64,000 nucleotides of DNA from an uncultured Lactobacillus sp. (GTDB lineage: Bacteria; Bacillota; Bacilli; Lactobacillales; Lactobacillaceae), in the NCBI GenBank assembly GCA_910589675.1, contig CAJUTO010000003.1, positions 1-64,000 on the forward strand, read 5' to 3'. The notes under the pieces are model-generated. The model saw only the letters and a list, made by a program, of their open reading frames with translations. It was not told where the DNA came from and ran no database searches. Below, one piece after another: positions 8,551-16,745 of the stretch. Positions within the stretch are counted from its first letter, which is position 1. The number at the start of each line of letters is the position of its first letter. The position numbers and the translations under genes are program-made.

Positions 8551-9771
8551 ATGAAGAAGATTGTAGTATTAGGTGGAGGTTTTGCTGGAATTAAGACAGT
8601 GGTTGAGTTACAAAAAAAGCTCAAAAGAGAAGTGGAGATTGTTCTTGTTGATCGCAATCCTTATCACTGTGAAACGAATCGCTTACCAGAAGTTGCATCC
8701 GGTAACCATCCTTACACTCGTATTTCTTATAATTTTACGGATGTTTTAGATGATAAAATGAGCAAATTAATTGTTGATGACGTCACTACTGTAGATTACA
8801 AAAATAAGATGGTTCATTTGAAGAATCATGCGGATTTGAAATATGATTACTTAGTCTTGGGCTTAGGCTTTGTTTTGGGTACTTTTGGGATTAGCGGAGT
8901 AAAAGAAAATACTTTGCCAATGTACAATACGGAAACAGCTCAAGCAATTCGTGACCATATTTATGCAAAAATGGAAGACTATAAGAAGACCAAAGATCCA
9001 AAAGATTTACGCATTGTATTTTGTGGTGCAGGCTTCCAAGCCATTGAACTTGCTGGTGCAATTGCTAGTTCAAGAGATAAATATGCCAAGATTGCTGGAG
9101 TTGATCCTGATAAAATTGAAGTTAGAATGATTGATGGATCTCCTAGATTGTTGCCAATGTTTGACGATAAGCAAATGAAATATGCTTTAAGTTTGGTGGA
9201 TGAAGTAGGAATTAAAATTATTAAACCTGCTAGAATTGAAAAGGTTGAGGCAGATGCAGTTTACTACAAGATGACCTCTGAAAAAGACGAAGAAGATCCA
9301 CATAAAATTGAGACTAATACTACAATTTGGATGATGGGCTTTAGTGGTAATCCTGTAATTGCGGCTTCAGGCTTTAAACAAAATCGTGGTAGAATCACAG
9401 TTACTGAACATTTAACTGTGCCTGAAGACGAAGCAATTTATGCTTTAGGGGATGTGTCAGCTGTTATGGTTCCCGGTAAAAAGTGGCCATGGCCAAATAC
9501 CGCTCAATTAGCCCTTTCAATGGCTGGTTATGCAGCAAAAGATATCTCTGCACGCGTTTTAGGTCACAGTCGTCCAAATCCATACCGTTATCATGATTTA
9601 GGTGTAGACGTTGCAATTGGCGATACCAAGGCTGCTGCTAAGGCTCTTGGCCACAATTACCGTGGCTATTTGGCTTCAGCTTTAAAAAAGATCATTGATG
9701 ATAAGTCTTTAATGGAAACTGGTGGAATTAAAGAAACATTAGCTGTAGGTAGATTTGATTTGTATCATTAA
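8551..9771 (+). CDS. ndh: Type II NADH dehydrogenase (NADH:quinone oxidoreductase)
   Basis: A 406-residue FAD flavoprotein of the NDH-2 family, which passes electrons from NADH to quinone without pumping protons. The N terminus has the FAD Rossmann motif VVLGGGFAGIKT, a second nucleotide site lies near residue 155 in VFCGAGFQAIELAG, and IYALGDVSAV contributes the FAD-binding Asp near residue 310. The start follows AATGGAGG. It lies 21 bp after menA, so menA and ndh probably form one operon. Together with cydAB it completes a minimal NADH-quinone-O2 chain. Confidence 0.93.
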   Translation: MKKIVVLGGGFAGIKTVVELQKKLKREVEIVLVDRNPYHCETNRLPEVASGNHPYTRISYNFTDVLDDKMSKLIVDDVTTVDYKNKMVHLKNHADLKYDYLVLGLGFVLGTFGISGVKENTLPMYNTETAQAIRDHIYAKMEDYKKTKDPKDLRIVFCGAGFQAIELAGAIASSRDKYAKIAGVDPDKIEVRMIDGSPRLLPMFDDKQMKYALSLVDEVGIKIIKPARIEKVEADAVYYKMTSEKDEEDPHKIETNTTIWMMGFSGNPVIAASGFKQNRGRITVTEHLTVPEDEAIYALGDVSAVMVPGKKWPWPNTAQLALSMAGYAAKDISARVLGHSRPNPYRYHDLGVDVAIGDTKAAAKALGHNYRGYLASALKKIIDDKSLMETGGIKETLAVGRFDLYH

Positions 9772-9793
9772 ATCTAATCTACATGAAATAATT

Positions 9794-9829
9794 AAGATGG
9801 ATTTCTTTTGAAGAAATTCATCTTTTTTC
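9794..9829 (+). terminator. Rho-independent terminator after ndh
   Basis: A 14-base stem (AAGATGGATTTCTT and AAGAAATTCATCTT, one mismatch) closes on TTG and is followed by a T-rich run. Confidence 0.9.
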
Positions 9830-9887
9830 TTCTTTTCTTTGCTTATAAAATGTAAGATTAGATTAATGATTTTTGAAAGGAAATACT

Positions 9888-10247
9888 ATGAATAAAAATC
9901 AAATCTTTCCTGTAGTATATGGGATTATTTCCGCTATCATTTCTTTTATTGCTGTCTTCTTCATTTGTATGCGTAGTTTTCATCTTAATTTGCAGCTGGC
10001 GATTTTATTAAGTGGAATCTTTGCTGTTTTCTTTTTTGTCTTGTCCTGGTTTCGCGGACATGCTAGTGTTGAAATTAAACGAATCGTTTATAAATATCAT
10101 CTAACCGATCAAGATTTGGCTGAAATTACCGGACTTAAGGCAAGTGATTTTCCAATTTATCATGATCAATTGCAGTTGATTTTGCCTAAGCGATATTGGC
10201 CAAGAATTTTGAATGCTTTACAAGTATATGAAAAAGAGCATAGCTAA
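9888..10247 (+). CDS. Small membrane protein of unknown function
   Basis: 119 residues from the ATG at 9888, behind GAAAGGAAA; an in-frame TTG at 9873 has no ribosome site. Two hydrophobic segments (about residues 7-29 and 36-56) are followed by a soluble tail of about 60 residues with a helix-rich pattern (YKYHLTDQDLAEITGLKASDFP) that resembles a small winged-helix or HTH-like fold. I do not recognise the family. It stands alone between the ndh terminator and an extended -10 promoter for the next gene. Confidence 0.7.
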   Translation: MNKNQIFPVVYGIISAIISFIAVFFICMRSFHLNLQLAILLSGIFAVFFFVLSWFRGHASVEIKRIVYKYHLTDQDLAEITGLKASDFPIYHDQLQLILPKRYWPRILNALQVYEKEHS

Positions 10248-10294
10248 GAACGTGTTATAATGTTTGAATTTGATTTTTAAGGGATGTGAAAAAG

Positions 10295-11836
10295 TTGAGT
10301 TTATTAACTGTAAAAGACTTAAGTCAAAGTTTCATTGATAAAACTTTATATGAAGATGCAAACTTTGTATTGAATAAAGAAGATCATATGGGAGTTACTG
10401 GTCAAAATGGGGTAGGTAAGTCTACGTTGATTAAGATTTTGACTGGCGATATTATTCCAGATGAAGGCCAAGTAAAATGGCAAAATAAAGTAAGTGTTGG
10501 ATATTTAGATCAGTATGCCAAACTTGCGCCCGGAGTCACTATTCGTGGCTTTTTGAGAACAGCTTTTGATGAGTTATACACAAAAGAAAAAGAACTTAAC
10601 GATCTTTATACTAAATATGCAGAAAATGGTGATGATGCACTTTTAGAAAAGGCAGGCAAAGTTCAAACTTATCTGGAAGAAAATAATTTCTATGATTTAG
10701 ATACCGAAATTGAACGTGTGGCTTCAGGATTAGGGTTAGCAGATTTAGGTTTTGACCATGATGTGTCTAAATTATCTGGAGGTCAACGTTCTAAGATTAT
10801 TTTGGCAAAATTACTTCTTCAAAACCCAGATGTTTTGGTTTTAGACGAACCTACTAACTACCTTGATGTTTCCCATATTGATTGGTTAGTGGAATATTTA
10901 AACAATTTTGAAGGAGCGTTTCTCGTTGTGAGTCACGATTACGACTTTTTAGGCAGAATTACTAACTGTATTATCGATATCGATTTTGGAACAATTACTC
11001 GTTATACGGGAACTTTGAAGCAAGCTCTGCGCCAAAAAGCCGCTAACCGTGAAACTTACTTGAAGGCTTATGCGAACCAGCAACGCAAGATTGCAAAGAC
11101 TGAGGCTTATATTCGGAAAAATAAGGCCGGTACTCGTGCTAAAAGTGCTAAATCGCGTGAAAAGCAATTGGCCAGAATGGAAGTTTTAACTCCCCCGAAG
11201 AATAATCGCCGGGCTAAGTTTGATTTTCCTTATGTTGCGACTGCATCTAATTTGCTTTTGCAAACACAAGATTTAGTTATCGGTTATGATGAGGCCTTAG
11301 TCAAAACTGCCTTTAATTTTTCGGTGGGTGGAAGTGAAAAAGTTGCAATTACTGGTTTTAACGGAATTGGTAAGACTACTCTGCTTAAAACTTTATTGGG
11401 GCAACTTAAGCCGATTTATGGCAATTATGAATTATCAGTAACAGCTAAATTGGCTTATTTTAAGCAGGATTTGACTTGGCCTAACAATAATATGACGCCA
11501 CTTCAATATTTGCAGGAAGAATTCGAACGTAAGAAACCGAAAGAATTACGTCAAGCTTTAGCAAAAATGGGCTTAACTGCACAACAAGCCATGAGTCCAC
11601 TTAAAGAGCTTTCTGGTGGAGAACAAGAAAAAGTTAAACTAGCTAAGATGCAATTTGAACCAGCAAACTTGCTCTTCTTGGATGAGCCAACTAATCACCT
11701 TGATAACGATACCAAGGATGCTTTAAGAAAGGCGATTGTAAATTTCCCGGGAGGTGTCATTATCGTTAGTCACGAGCGCGATTTCTTCCGCGGAGATTGG
11801 GTAGACAAGACTATTGATTTAGAAAAGTTGAATTAA
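10295..11836 (+). CDS. ABC-F family ATPase (ribosome-associated type)
   Basis: 513 residues from TTG 10295, well spaced from AAGGGATG; the in-frame GTG at 10286 is too close to it. It has two ATP-binding cassettes and no membrane segment. Cassette 1 has GQNGVGKST, LSGGQRSK and VLVLDEPTNYLD; cassette 2 has GFNGIGKTT, LSGGEQEK and LLFLDEPTNHLD. A charged linker (about residues 245-310) with AKSAKSREKQLARME matches the P-site tRNA interaction motif region of ABC-F proteins. Members act on stalled or antibiotic-bound ribosomes; its length and housekeeping context fit a YbiT/YdiF-like protein more than a dedicated resistance factor, but that is inference. Confidence 0.9.
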   Translation: MSLLTVKDLSQSFIDKTLYEDANFVLNKEDHMGVTGQNGVGKSTLIKILTGDIIPDEGQVKWQNKVSVGYLDQYAKLAPGVTIRGFLRTAFDELYTKEKELNDLYTKYAENGDDALLEKAGKVQTYLEENNFYDLDTEIERVASGLGLADLGFDHDVSKLSGGQRSKIILAKLLLQNPDVLVLDEPTNYLDVSHIDWLVEYLNNFEGAFLVVSHDYDFLGRITNCIIDIDFGTITRYTGTLKQALRQKAANRETYLKAYANQQRKIAKTEAYIRKNKAGTRAKSAKSREKQLARMEVLTPPKNNRRAKFDFPYVATASNLLLQTQDLVIGYDEALVKTAFNFSVGGSEKVAITGFNGIGKTTLLKTLLGQLKPIYGNYELSVTAKLAYFKQDLTWPNNNMTPLQYLQEEFERKKPKELRQALAKMGLTAQQAMSPLKELSGGEQEKVKLAKMQFEPANLLFLDEPTNHLDNDTKDALRKAIVNFPGGVIIVSHERDFFRGDWVDKTIDLEKLN

Positions 11837-11852
11837 TTTTGTAGGTAAAATT

Positions 11853-12626
11853 ATGGCTAACAAACATGATGCGAAGTTTTATCAAGAGATACTAGATATC
11901 TGTTTACTGGCTGGGCGTTTAATGATCGAAGGCGGTAGCGAAATGTACCGTGTGGAAGATACGATGCTCAGAATTGCAAAAAATGCCGGTGTAGATGATC
12001 CTCGAGTTTTTGCCACACCAACTTGTGTGTTTATGAGTTTAGATGGGGGAAACTTGTCCCAGATGAAGCAAATTCGTGATCGAAACATTAATTTAGAATT
12101 GGTGGATCGAGTAAATGAATTGTCGCGTGAATTTGCTAATAAAAAAATAGATTTGATCCAATTGCATAACAAGATAGCAAACGTGGAAACTAAGACGCCT
12201 GCTTTTCCTTTATGGATGCAAGTAATAGGAGCTGCAGTCTTAAGTTCAACCTTAATGGTACTTTTTATGGATGATTATGATTGGATTGACTTTCCGGCAG
12301 CTGCTCTAGTTGGTGCATTAGGGTACTTAGCCTATGTTTACTTCAAACGCTTTACTAAAGTACGATTTTTGTCTGAATTAATTGCAGCCATAGTGATGAG
12401 CATTATTGCGATTATTATCAAAGTATTATTTCCGCAAACCATTGTAGATAATATTTTAATTGGGGCGCTGATGACCTTAGTTCCGGGGCTGGCTTTTACT
12501 AATGCCTTGCGAGATTTGTTCATGGGGGACTTGTTATCCGGGATTGTAAGATTATTTGAAGCCACTTTAACGGCAATTGCCTTAGGCGGTGGTGTAGCGA
12601 TTGTGATTAAGTTTATGGGAGCGTAA
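11853..12626 (+). CDS. Threonine/serine exporter, N-terminal component (ThrE N half)
   Basis: 257 residues with the ThrE-N (DUF1212) signature: GGSEMYRVEDTMLRIAKNAG near residues 29-48 and FATPTCVFMSLD at about 54-65, followed by five hydrophobic segments from residue 117 on. In many Firmicutes the exporter is split in two genes, and the second half follows two bases later. The role is export of Thr/Ser, or possibly of other small substrates, across the membrane. The start follows a modest GTAGG site. Confidence 0.88.
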   Translation: MANKHDAKFYQEILDICLLAGRLMIEGGSEMYRVEDTMLRIAKNAGVDDPRVFATPTCVFMSLDGGNLSQMKQIRDRNINLELVDRVNELSREFANKKIDLIQLHNKIANVETKTPAFPLWMQVIGAAVLSSTLMVLFMDDYDWIDFPAAALVGALGYLAYVYFKRFTKVRFLSELIAAIVMSIIAIIIKVLFPQTIVDNILIGALMTLVPGLAFTNALRDLFMGDLLSGIVRLFEATLTAIALGGGVAIVIKFMGA

Positions 12627-12628
12627 AG

Positions 12629-13099
12629 ATGCCAATATACATGCAGATTATTATTAATATTGTCTTTTCCTATGTTGCTTCAGTGGGATTTGCGCTGACG
12701 ATCAATGTGCCACACCGCGCCTTGAATCTTGCAGGAATTAGTGGAACCGTTGGCTGGATGGTGTGCTGGTTTATTACTAAAGCTCAAATGGGAAGAATGT
12801 TGTCTAACTTAATGGGCGCATTTGTGATTGGAATCTTGGGTTTGTTTTTTGCTCGGATTAAAAAATGCCCAGTGACAGTTTTTAATATTCCGGCCTTAGT
12901 TCCGCTTGTGCCAGGCGTGCCAGCTTATCAAGCAGTGCGAGCTCTCGTAAATGGCAATGTATTTGACGCAGAAGCTTCGTTTTTACGGGTTGGAATTGTA
13001 ACGTGTTCGATTGCTTTAGGAATTTTACTTGCCACCATGTTTACTGAAATGTTCTACCGAGTTAAAAAGTTTTACAAGAAGCGCAAAATTAAGCTATAA
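12629..13099 (+). CDS. Threonine/serine exporter, C-terminal component (ThrE C half)
   Basis: 156 residues with four or five membrane segments and the ThrE_2 (DUF3815) pattern: ALNLAGISGTVGWM at about 31-44 and VFNIPALVPLVPGVPAYQAV at about 86-105. It is translationally coupled to the N half (2-bp gap). The last codons overlap a promoter for the downstream structured RNA: the stop codon lies inside the TATAAT box. Confidence 0.88.
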   Translation: MPIYMQIIINIVFSYVASVGFALTINVPHRALNLAGISGTVGWMVCWFITKAQMGRMLSNLMGAFVIGILGLFFARIKKCPVTVFNIPALVPLVPGVPAYQAVRALVNGNVFDAEASFLRVGIVTCSIALGILLATMFTEMFYRVKKFYKKRKIKL

Positions 13100-13100
13100 T
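13071..13100 (+). promoter_or_regulatory. Promoter of the structured RNA inside the end of the ThrE C-half gene
   Basis: TTTACA (13071-13076), an 18-base spacer, then TATAAT (13095-13100). The predicted start is near 13107, just beyond the exporter stop codon. Confidence 0.7.
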
Positions 13101-13106
13101 ACTAAT

Positions 13107-13293
13107 GACGAGTCGAGAAAAACAACGCGAGATGCGGATATTTTTGAGATAGAGGACATCTACTTTAAATAGCAGGCACGGGAAGTGCTGATGTTGGACA
13201 ACCCTGATGTGAACAGGAAGTGTCCACATATTTTCTTTTGAAAATGTGCCTTGAGTTAAAAGACCAGGAACTTTATGGTTCTTGGTCTTTTTT
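13107..13293 (+). ncRNA. Unidentified structured small RNA
   Basis: The stretch begins at a strong promoter and ends in a strong terminator, about 187 nt, with no ribosome site or credible gene. Visible structures are a two-step hairpin at about 13194-13225 (GGACA with TGTCC enclosing CCTG with CAGG), a hairpin CACATATTTTC/GAAAATGTG at about 13225-13248, and the terminator stem. I compared it by eye with T-box, TPP, FMN, SAM, lysine, SRP and 6S patterns and found no match. It could be a free small RNA or a leader attenuating the small membrane gene at 13377. Confidence 0.5.
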
Positions 13294-13313
13294 AGTTGAT
13301 GTACAAGGCTTGC
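13257..13313. repeat. Direct repeat, copy A (copy B at 13628-13684)
   Basis: About 56 bases, covering the terminator hairpin and the next 19 bases (AGTTGATGTACAAGGCTTG), recur at 13628-13684 with about three differences. In copy B the non-hairpin part encodes the C terminus (QALYIN) of the C39-like peptidase on the minus strand; in copy A the same codons are an orphan scrap. The arrangement suggests a local duplication, with the small membrane gene lying between the copies. Confidence 0.75.
13258..13293 (+). terminator. Terminator, copy A of a duplicated unit
   Basis: AAGACCAGGAAC and GTTCTTGGTCTT (one G-T) around TTTATG, followed by six T. An almost identical hairpin lies at 13630-13666. 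Confidence 0.9.
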
Positions 13314-13376
13314 TATTCTTTTTGGTTGGAATATAATTATGTGCAAAATAATTAGATGAGTGCGTGGTGATTCCAA

Positions 13377-13631
13377 ATGAGAAGAAAATTTTTAAAGATA
13401 TTAGCTATCTGTTTGAGTATTTTGATGGTAATTGATAGTGCCTTATATATTTTTTTAGATTTTGAGTGTATCGATGCTCTACTTAAGTTGATAGGTACTA
13501 AATCTCTTATCAGCATAATCTTTAGGTGGATCATAATTGGAGTGGCTCTTGCAGCGTGCATCTTTGTGATCAAGTTTAATAAGACTGATGGTTATTCAAT
13601 TAAGAATCCCGACCGACGCAAATATAAGTAA
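13377..13631 (+). CDS. Small hydrophobic protein of unknown function
   Basis: 84 residues with two clear membrane segments (about 6-28 and 43-66) and a basic C-terminal tail (KNPDRRKYK). The start has only a weak GTGGTGA ribosome site. Two-segment topology with charged ends is more convincing than random sequence, and the stop abuts the copy B terminator. Nothing known is recognised. It lies between two copies of a direct repeat and just after the small RNA terminator, so the RNA may control it. Confidence 0.5.
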   Translation: MRRKFLKILAICLSILMVIDSALYIFLDFECIDALLKLIGTKSLISIIFRWIIIGVALAACIFVIKFNKTDGYSIKNPDRRKYK

Positions 13632-13666
13632 AAAGACCAGGAACTTTATTGTTCTTGGTCTTTTTT
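13630..13666. terminator. Bidirectional terminator, copy B
   Basis: AAGACCAGGAAC/GTTCTTGGTCTT stem with an A-run before and a T-run after. It serves the small membrane gene on the plus strand and the peptidase gene on the minus strand. Confidence 0.85.
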
Positions 13667-14393
13667 AGTTGATATACAAGGCTTGACGTCCTTGCTGGTT
13701 GTAACTGGCTTCGATATTATTCCATGAGACGGCTCTATTTTTAACTCCATACGGGTCATTTACGTAGACTAGGCGCTTCTTTTTATCATAACCTGTAATC
13801 ACACAGGCATGAGAAGAGGGCGTTACATGGACATTTCCTTGCTTCGTTTTCCAAGTTTGCATGTCATTGACCTTATTAAAATGCAAGGTAGTAATAATCA
13901 TCACGGGATGCCCGCTTGAAACGAGGCTAAGAATATGAGTGAAACTGGAGCCGGTTGTGTTTTGAATGCGGTCAGTGTACTTGTGCGCAACATTATAGAG
14001 CGGTTCGTTATAAACGCACCAGCCGGCATTGGCCACACTCATATAACCGACAAAGCCCTCATGAGGATTGCCTCGATATTGTCCATCATCAGTAAAGGAT
14101 GAAACATGCTTGATGTTTTGTGCAAGTTTATCCTTTGAAACATTGATGTGATAATAGTTTAAAAGCATGGAGAGGGATGTCACTTCGCATCCATTAGGCA
14201 AGTCAGGAAGTTGTTTTTCTAAAGGAACATTCAATTCTTGCCTTGGCTTCATCGTGATCCACCCCCAATTTTTCTTAATTTTGTTAAAATTGAGAAAAAT
14301 TCCCAGAAATCCGATTGCCAGAATGATGCAGAGAATATTAATCCAATTTTTATTGCGTGATTTTCTCATTTGAGATCTTGTTTTTGTTTCCAT
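13665..14393 (-). CDS. C39-like family cysteine peptidase, membrane anchored
   Basis: 242 residues: basic N terminus, one membrane segment (about 17-35), then a peptidase_C39_2-type papain-like domain outside the cell. The catalytic Cys is in LPNGCEVTSLSMLL (about residue 69), with the His in HACVITGYD and a following NDPYG near the C terminus. Proteins of this family in Firmicutes are single-domain hydrolases of unknown substrate, distinct from bacteriocin-exporter C39 domains. No ABC transporter or bacteriocin gene is adjacent, so a bacteriocin role is not supported. Confidence 0.82.
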   Translation of the reverse strand: METKTRSQMRKSRNKNWINILCIILAIGFLGIFLNFNKIKKNWGWITMKPRQELNVPLEKQLPDLPNGCEVTSLSMLLNYYHINVSKDKLAQNIKHVSSFTDDGQYRGNPHEGFVGYMSVANAGWCVYNEPLYNVAHKYTDRIQNTTGSSFTHILSLVSSGHPVMIITTLHFNKVNDMQTWKTKQGNVHVTPSSHACVITGYDKKKRLVYVNDPYGVKNRAVSWNNIEASYNQQGRQALYIN

Positions 14394-14511
14394 GTTTAGT
14401 ATTGAAGCACATTTTATATATTTTTGAAACGACTTATAGTTGTATTTAGCTTAAAAGTTGAGTAAGGTAATACTTAGAAAAACTCAAATTTAGATCAAAG
14501 GACAATACGTT

Positions 14512-15051
14512 TTGGAAATTAATTTAAAAGACTTAATTGATAAGATTGAAAATCAAGAATACATTCAAGATCTTGAAACTATAAAATATGCAGATGTAAG
14601 CAAGTCAAAGAAGAAGCTGAAGGTTTATACTGACAAGATGGTTAAAGAGGTAGTGGCTGCCTTTAAGCATGATTCCTTAGTTCAAACTCAGCTTGCTTTA
14701 ACTGGGCGAAGACCGGTGACTTTTGCCCTGGAAACGAATATCATCAACTTGCCTTATAGTAACTATAAAAAGATCTCCAACTTTTTTGACGAAGGTGTGG
14801 ATTATGCCTTGAATGTTTATTTTGAAACTCGTTCAGAATATATAAATGTTTCTCATTTTCGAATTGATCAAATTGCGACTGAAAAGCAAATTGAAGCTGA
14901 TCCAGAAGCGATCAGTAATATGATGGTTGATGCAATTATGGATAAGTTGCAAGTGATTCGTGAATATAAGAAACCTGAAAAAACAACAGCCAAAAAAACA
15001 ACAACTAAGAAAACTACTACTAAAAAGAAAGCAACTAAAAAAAGTAAATAA
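14512..15051 (+). CDS. Hypothetical protein with Lys/Thr-rich histone-like tail
   Basis: 179 residues from a TTG start behind AAAGGA. The first 150 residues are a soluble, helix-rich domain I do not recognise. The last about 27 residues are a low-complexity run of K, T and A (AKKTTTKKTTTKK pattern), like the nucleic-acid-binding tails of histone H1-like bacterial proteins. No signal peptide or membrane segment is present. It may bind nucleic acid; that is inference from the tail alone. Single-gene unit closed by a terminator. Confidence 0.75.
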   Translation: MEINLKDLIDKIENQEYIQDLETIKYADVSKSKKKLKVYTDKMVKEVVAAFKHDSLVQTQLALTGRRPVTFALETNIINLPYSNYKKISNFFDEGVDYALNVYFETRSEYINVSHFRIDQIATEKQIEADPEAISNMMVDAIMDKLQVIREYKKPEKTTAKKTTTKKTTTKKKATKKSK

Positions 15052-15054
15052 AGT

Positions 15055-15082
15055 AAAAAGCAATTCTTAGAATTGCTTTTTT
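15055..15082 (+). terminator. Rho-independent terminator
   Basis: AAAAAGCAATTC, loop TTA, GAATTGCTTTTTT directly after the stop of the preceding gene. Confidence 0.9.
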
Positions 15083-15179
15083 CTATACAATGAGATTTTG
15101 TATTTAGATTAATCATTATACTTTTGCCAAAAATATCTAAAATTTGACCTTAACTGCTATGGAAAATGTATAGTATTGT

Positions 15180-15420
15180 ATAAGCTAAGTACACTCGGCT
15201 TCGGGCTATTTCACCTCTGCCTTTTCTTCCTTACTGCCGTTATGTGCCTTTCACACAGATGCCTTCTTTGCACTGCATCGAGACAGGTTTTCCAACTTAA
15301 GCTAAAAGCTCTCACCGCATTGACCTGTTAGGACAGTTTCTTTACTGGACTCTTCTTAGCTACTCATCCAGCTTGGGGATTAGCCAGCCCCCTAATAATT
15401 AATACTTTGGTTTTTATTAA
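15180..15420 (-). ncRNA. Putative omega-RNA (reRNA) at the right end of the IS607-type element
   Basis: Downstream of tnpB the minus strand has about 240 gene-free bases that are richer in G+C and more structured than nearby DNA; one hairpin pairs GGGG with CCCC around 15375-15392. TnpB nucleases use an RNA from exactly this place, with scaffold ending at the element border and guide read from flanking DNA. The guide would be the flank just past about 15170. Family knowledge plus position; the ends are approximate. Confidence 0.6.
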
Positions 15421-16715
15421 ACTGTCTGTTTTTCAGTGCGGCTTTTTTCTTTGTACCATTTGCTTTCTAAGTACTGGTACAGATTGATCGAGGCGTTTTC
15501 GTCACGGTCAAGTTCAGCCCCGCACTGATAACAGATGTATTCATTATGCTTGGTATGATGCTTCTTATTGCCCCATAGGGTGATCTTTTCATCGCCGGTC
15601 TTGCGATACTGGCATTTAGAGCAGATTTGCGTTGAAGGATAGAGCCTATCGGCAACGATCAGTTCATTGGGGTACTGCTCGCACTTGTAGGTCAAGACAT
15701 GTCTGAACGCACCAAACATTGAGCGATGCAAGCCTTTTGAGGATATGCCCATCTTCATATGCTTAACGTCAAGGTCTTCAATGATGATTCGCTCGTACTT
15801 TTGACAAAGTTTAAGAACCAGTTTTTGCAGGAAATCGTTTTGAATATTGACTACTCGACTGTAATCACGCTGGAGCTTGGTTTTCGTCTCTAGGTAATTG
15901 TGGCTGCCAATATTCTTTTTATCAAATTTACGTTTTCTTGCCAGAAGGCGCTGGTAGTGCTTGATCCGCTCATAGTAGAACTTCAGCTGCTTCATATTCA
16001 GATCAATCACCTGATGTTGGCCGTCATAAAGATTGTAATGATTAACGTTAAGATCAATCCCTGCTGTGCCTTTAAATTCGGTATTGCTTTTCAGTTTTTC
16101 TTTAGGAATGATATAGGGAACAGCTACGTAGTATCTGCCCTTTTCCATGTAGAAAGATACGGTACCAGTAGGATAGTCTAAAAACTCCTGCCGAGTTTTC
16201 AAAACCAGATTGCCGTGCTTTTTGTCTTTTCTGCCTTTGGCAACGGTAATCGTCTTACCGCTTAGCTTAAAGCTTTTTGCAGGGAGCTTGAAGCCCTGGC
16301 GAGGATTGCGCTTGCTTCTAAATTTTGGCTTCCCCCAATCTGGCATCGCCTTATTAATAAAATTGCTCATCGCATTATCGTAGTCGGTCATCGCCATTAA
16401 TGCAATCTTGGACGGATACTGGTATTCCCAAGCTTTCTTATCATGATTAATCTGCTTTTTGGTTCTGATCAGTGTCGGATACTTAGAGCAAAAGTCTTTA
16501 GCCTTAACTTTCATACCAAGTTTGGCATAATAAGTTTTTTCGTAGCGATAGCGCTGATAAGCATGGTCGCTTTCGTCTTTGTACTGATTCCAGATGTATC
16601 TGCGATAATCGCAGTAGCTTTGAAAACGCACCTGATCAGCTTTGCTAGGGTATAAACGGTAGACCAGCGTTCTAATAAACGCGTTTTCAGTTTTCTTGTC
16701 GCTTTGTCTTTTCAT
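15417..16715 (-). CDS. tnpB: TnpB RNA-guided nuclease (IS607-type OrfB), full length
   Basis: 432 residues, starting ATG behind a perfect AAGGAGGTGA. The RuvC-like triad appears intact: Asp in AGIDLNVNHYNLYDG (about residue 222), Glu in IIIEDLDVKHM (about 322) and Asp in ELDRDENASINLYQ (about 405). A zinc ribbon is present as CSKCQYRKTGDE and later YICYQCGAEL. TnpB cleaves DNA matching its omega-RNA guide and helps the element persist after excision. It starts 30 bp after the tnpA stop, so the two are co-transcribed. All catalytic residues are present, so it may be active. Confidence 0.93.
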   Translation of the reverse strand: MKRQSDKKTENAFIRTLVYRLYPSKADQVRFQSYCDYRRYIWNQYKDESDHAYQRYRYEKTYYAKLGMKVKAKDFCSKYPTLIRTKKQINHDKKAWEYQYPSKIALMAMTDYDNAMSNFINKAMPDWGKPKFRSKRNPRQGFKLPAKSFKLSGKTITVAKGRKDKKHGNLVLKTRQEFLDYPTGTVSFYMEKGRYYVAVPYIIPKEKLKSNTEFKGTAGIDLNVNHYNLYDGQHQVIDLNMKQLKFYYERIKHYQRLLARKRKFDKKNIGSHNYLETKTKLQRDYSRVVNIQNDFLQKLVLKLCQKYERIIIEDLDVKHMKMGISSKGLHRSMFGAFRHVLTYKCEQYPNELIVADRLYPSTQICSKCQYRKTGDEKITLWGNKKHHTKHNEYICYQCGAELDRDENASINLYQYLESKWYKEKSRTEKQTV

Positions 16716-16745
16716 CTTTTCACCTCCTTTTTCAGTACAACGCTG

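Noticed and set aside
13107..13293. 6S, SRP or T-box RNA
   Set aside because: Lacks the 6S long stem, the SRP GGAAGCA-type tip and the T-box AGGGTGG element.
13089..13376. 95-codon minus-strand ORF across the small RNA region
   Set aside because: It runs through the promoter, hairpins and terminator of the structured RNA; no start signal.
13665..14393. Bacteriocin-processing C39 peptidase
   Set aside because: No ABC transporter fusion and no double-glycine leader peptide nearby.
14833..15116. Minus-strand Cys/Phe-rich ORFs opposite the Lys/Thr tail
   Set aside because: Complement of AAG/ACT repeats in the real gene; typical shadow.
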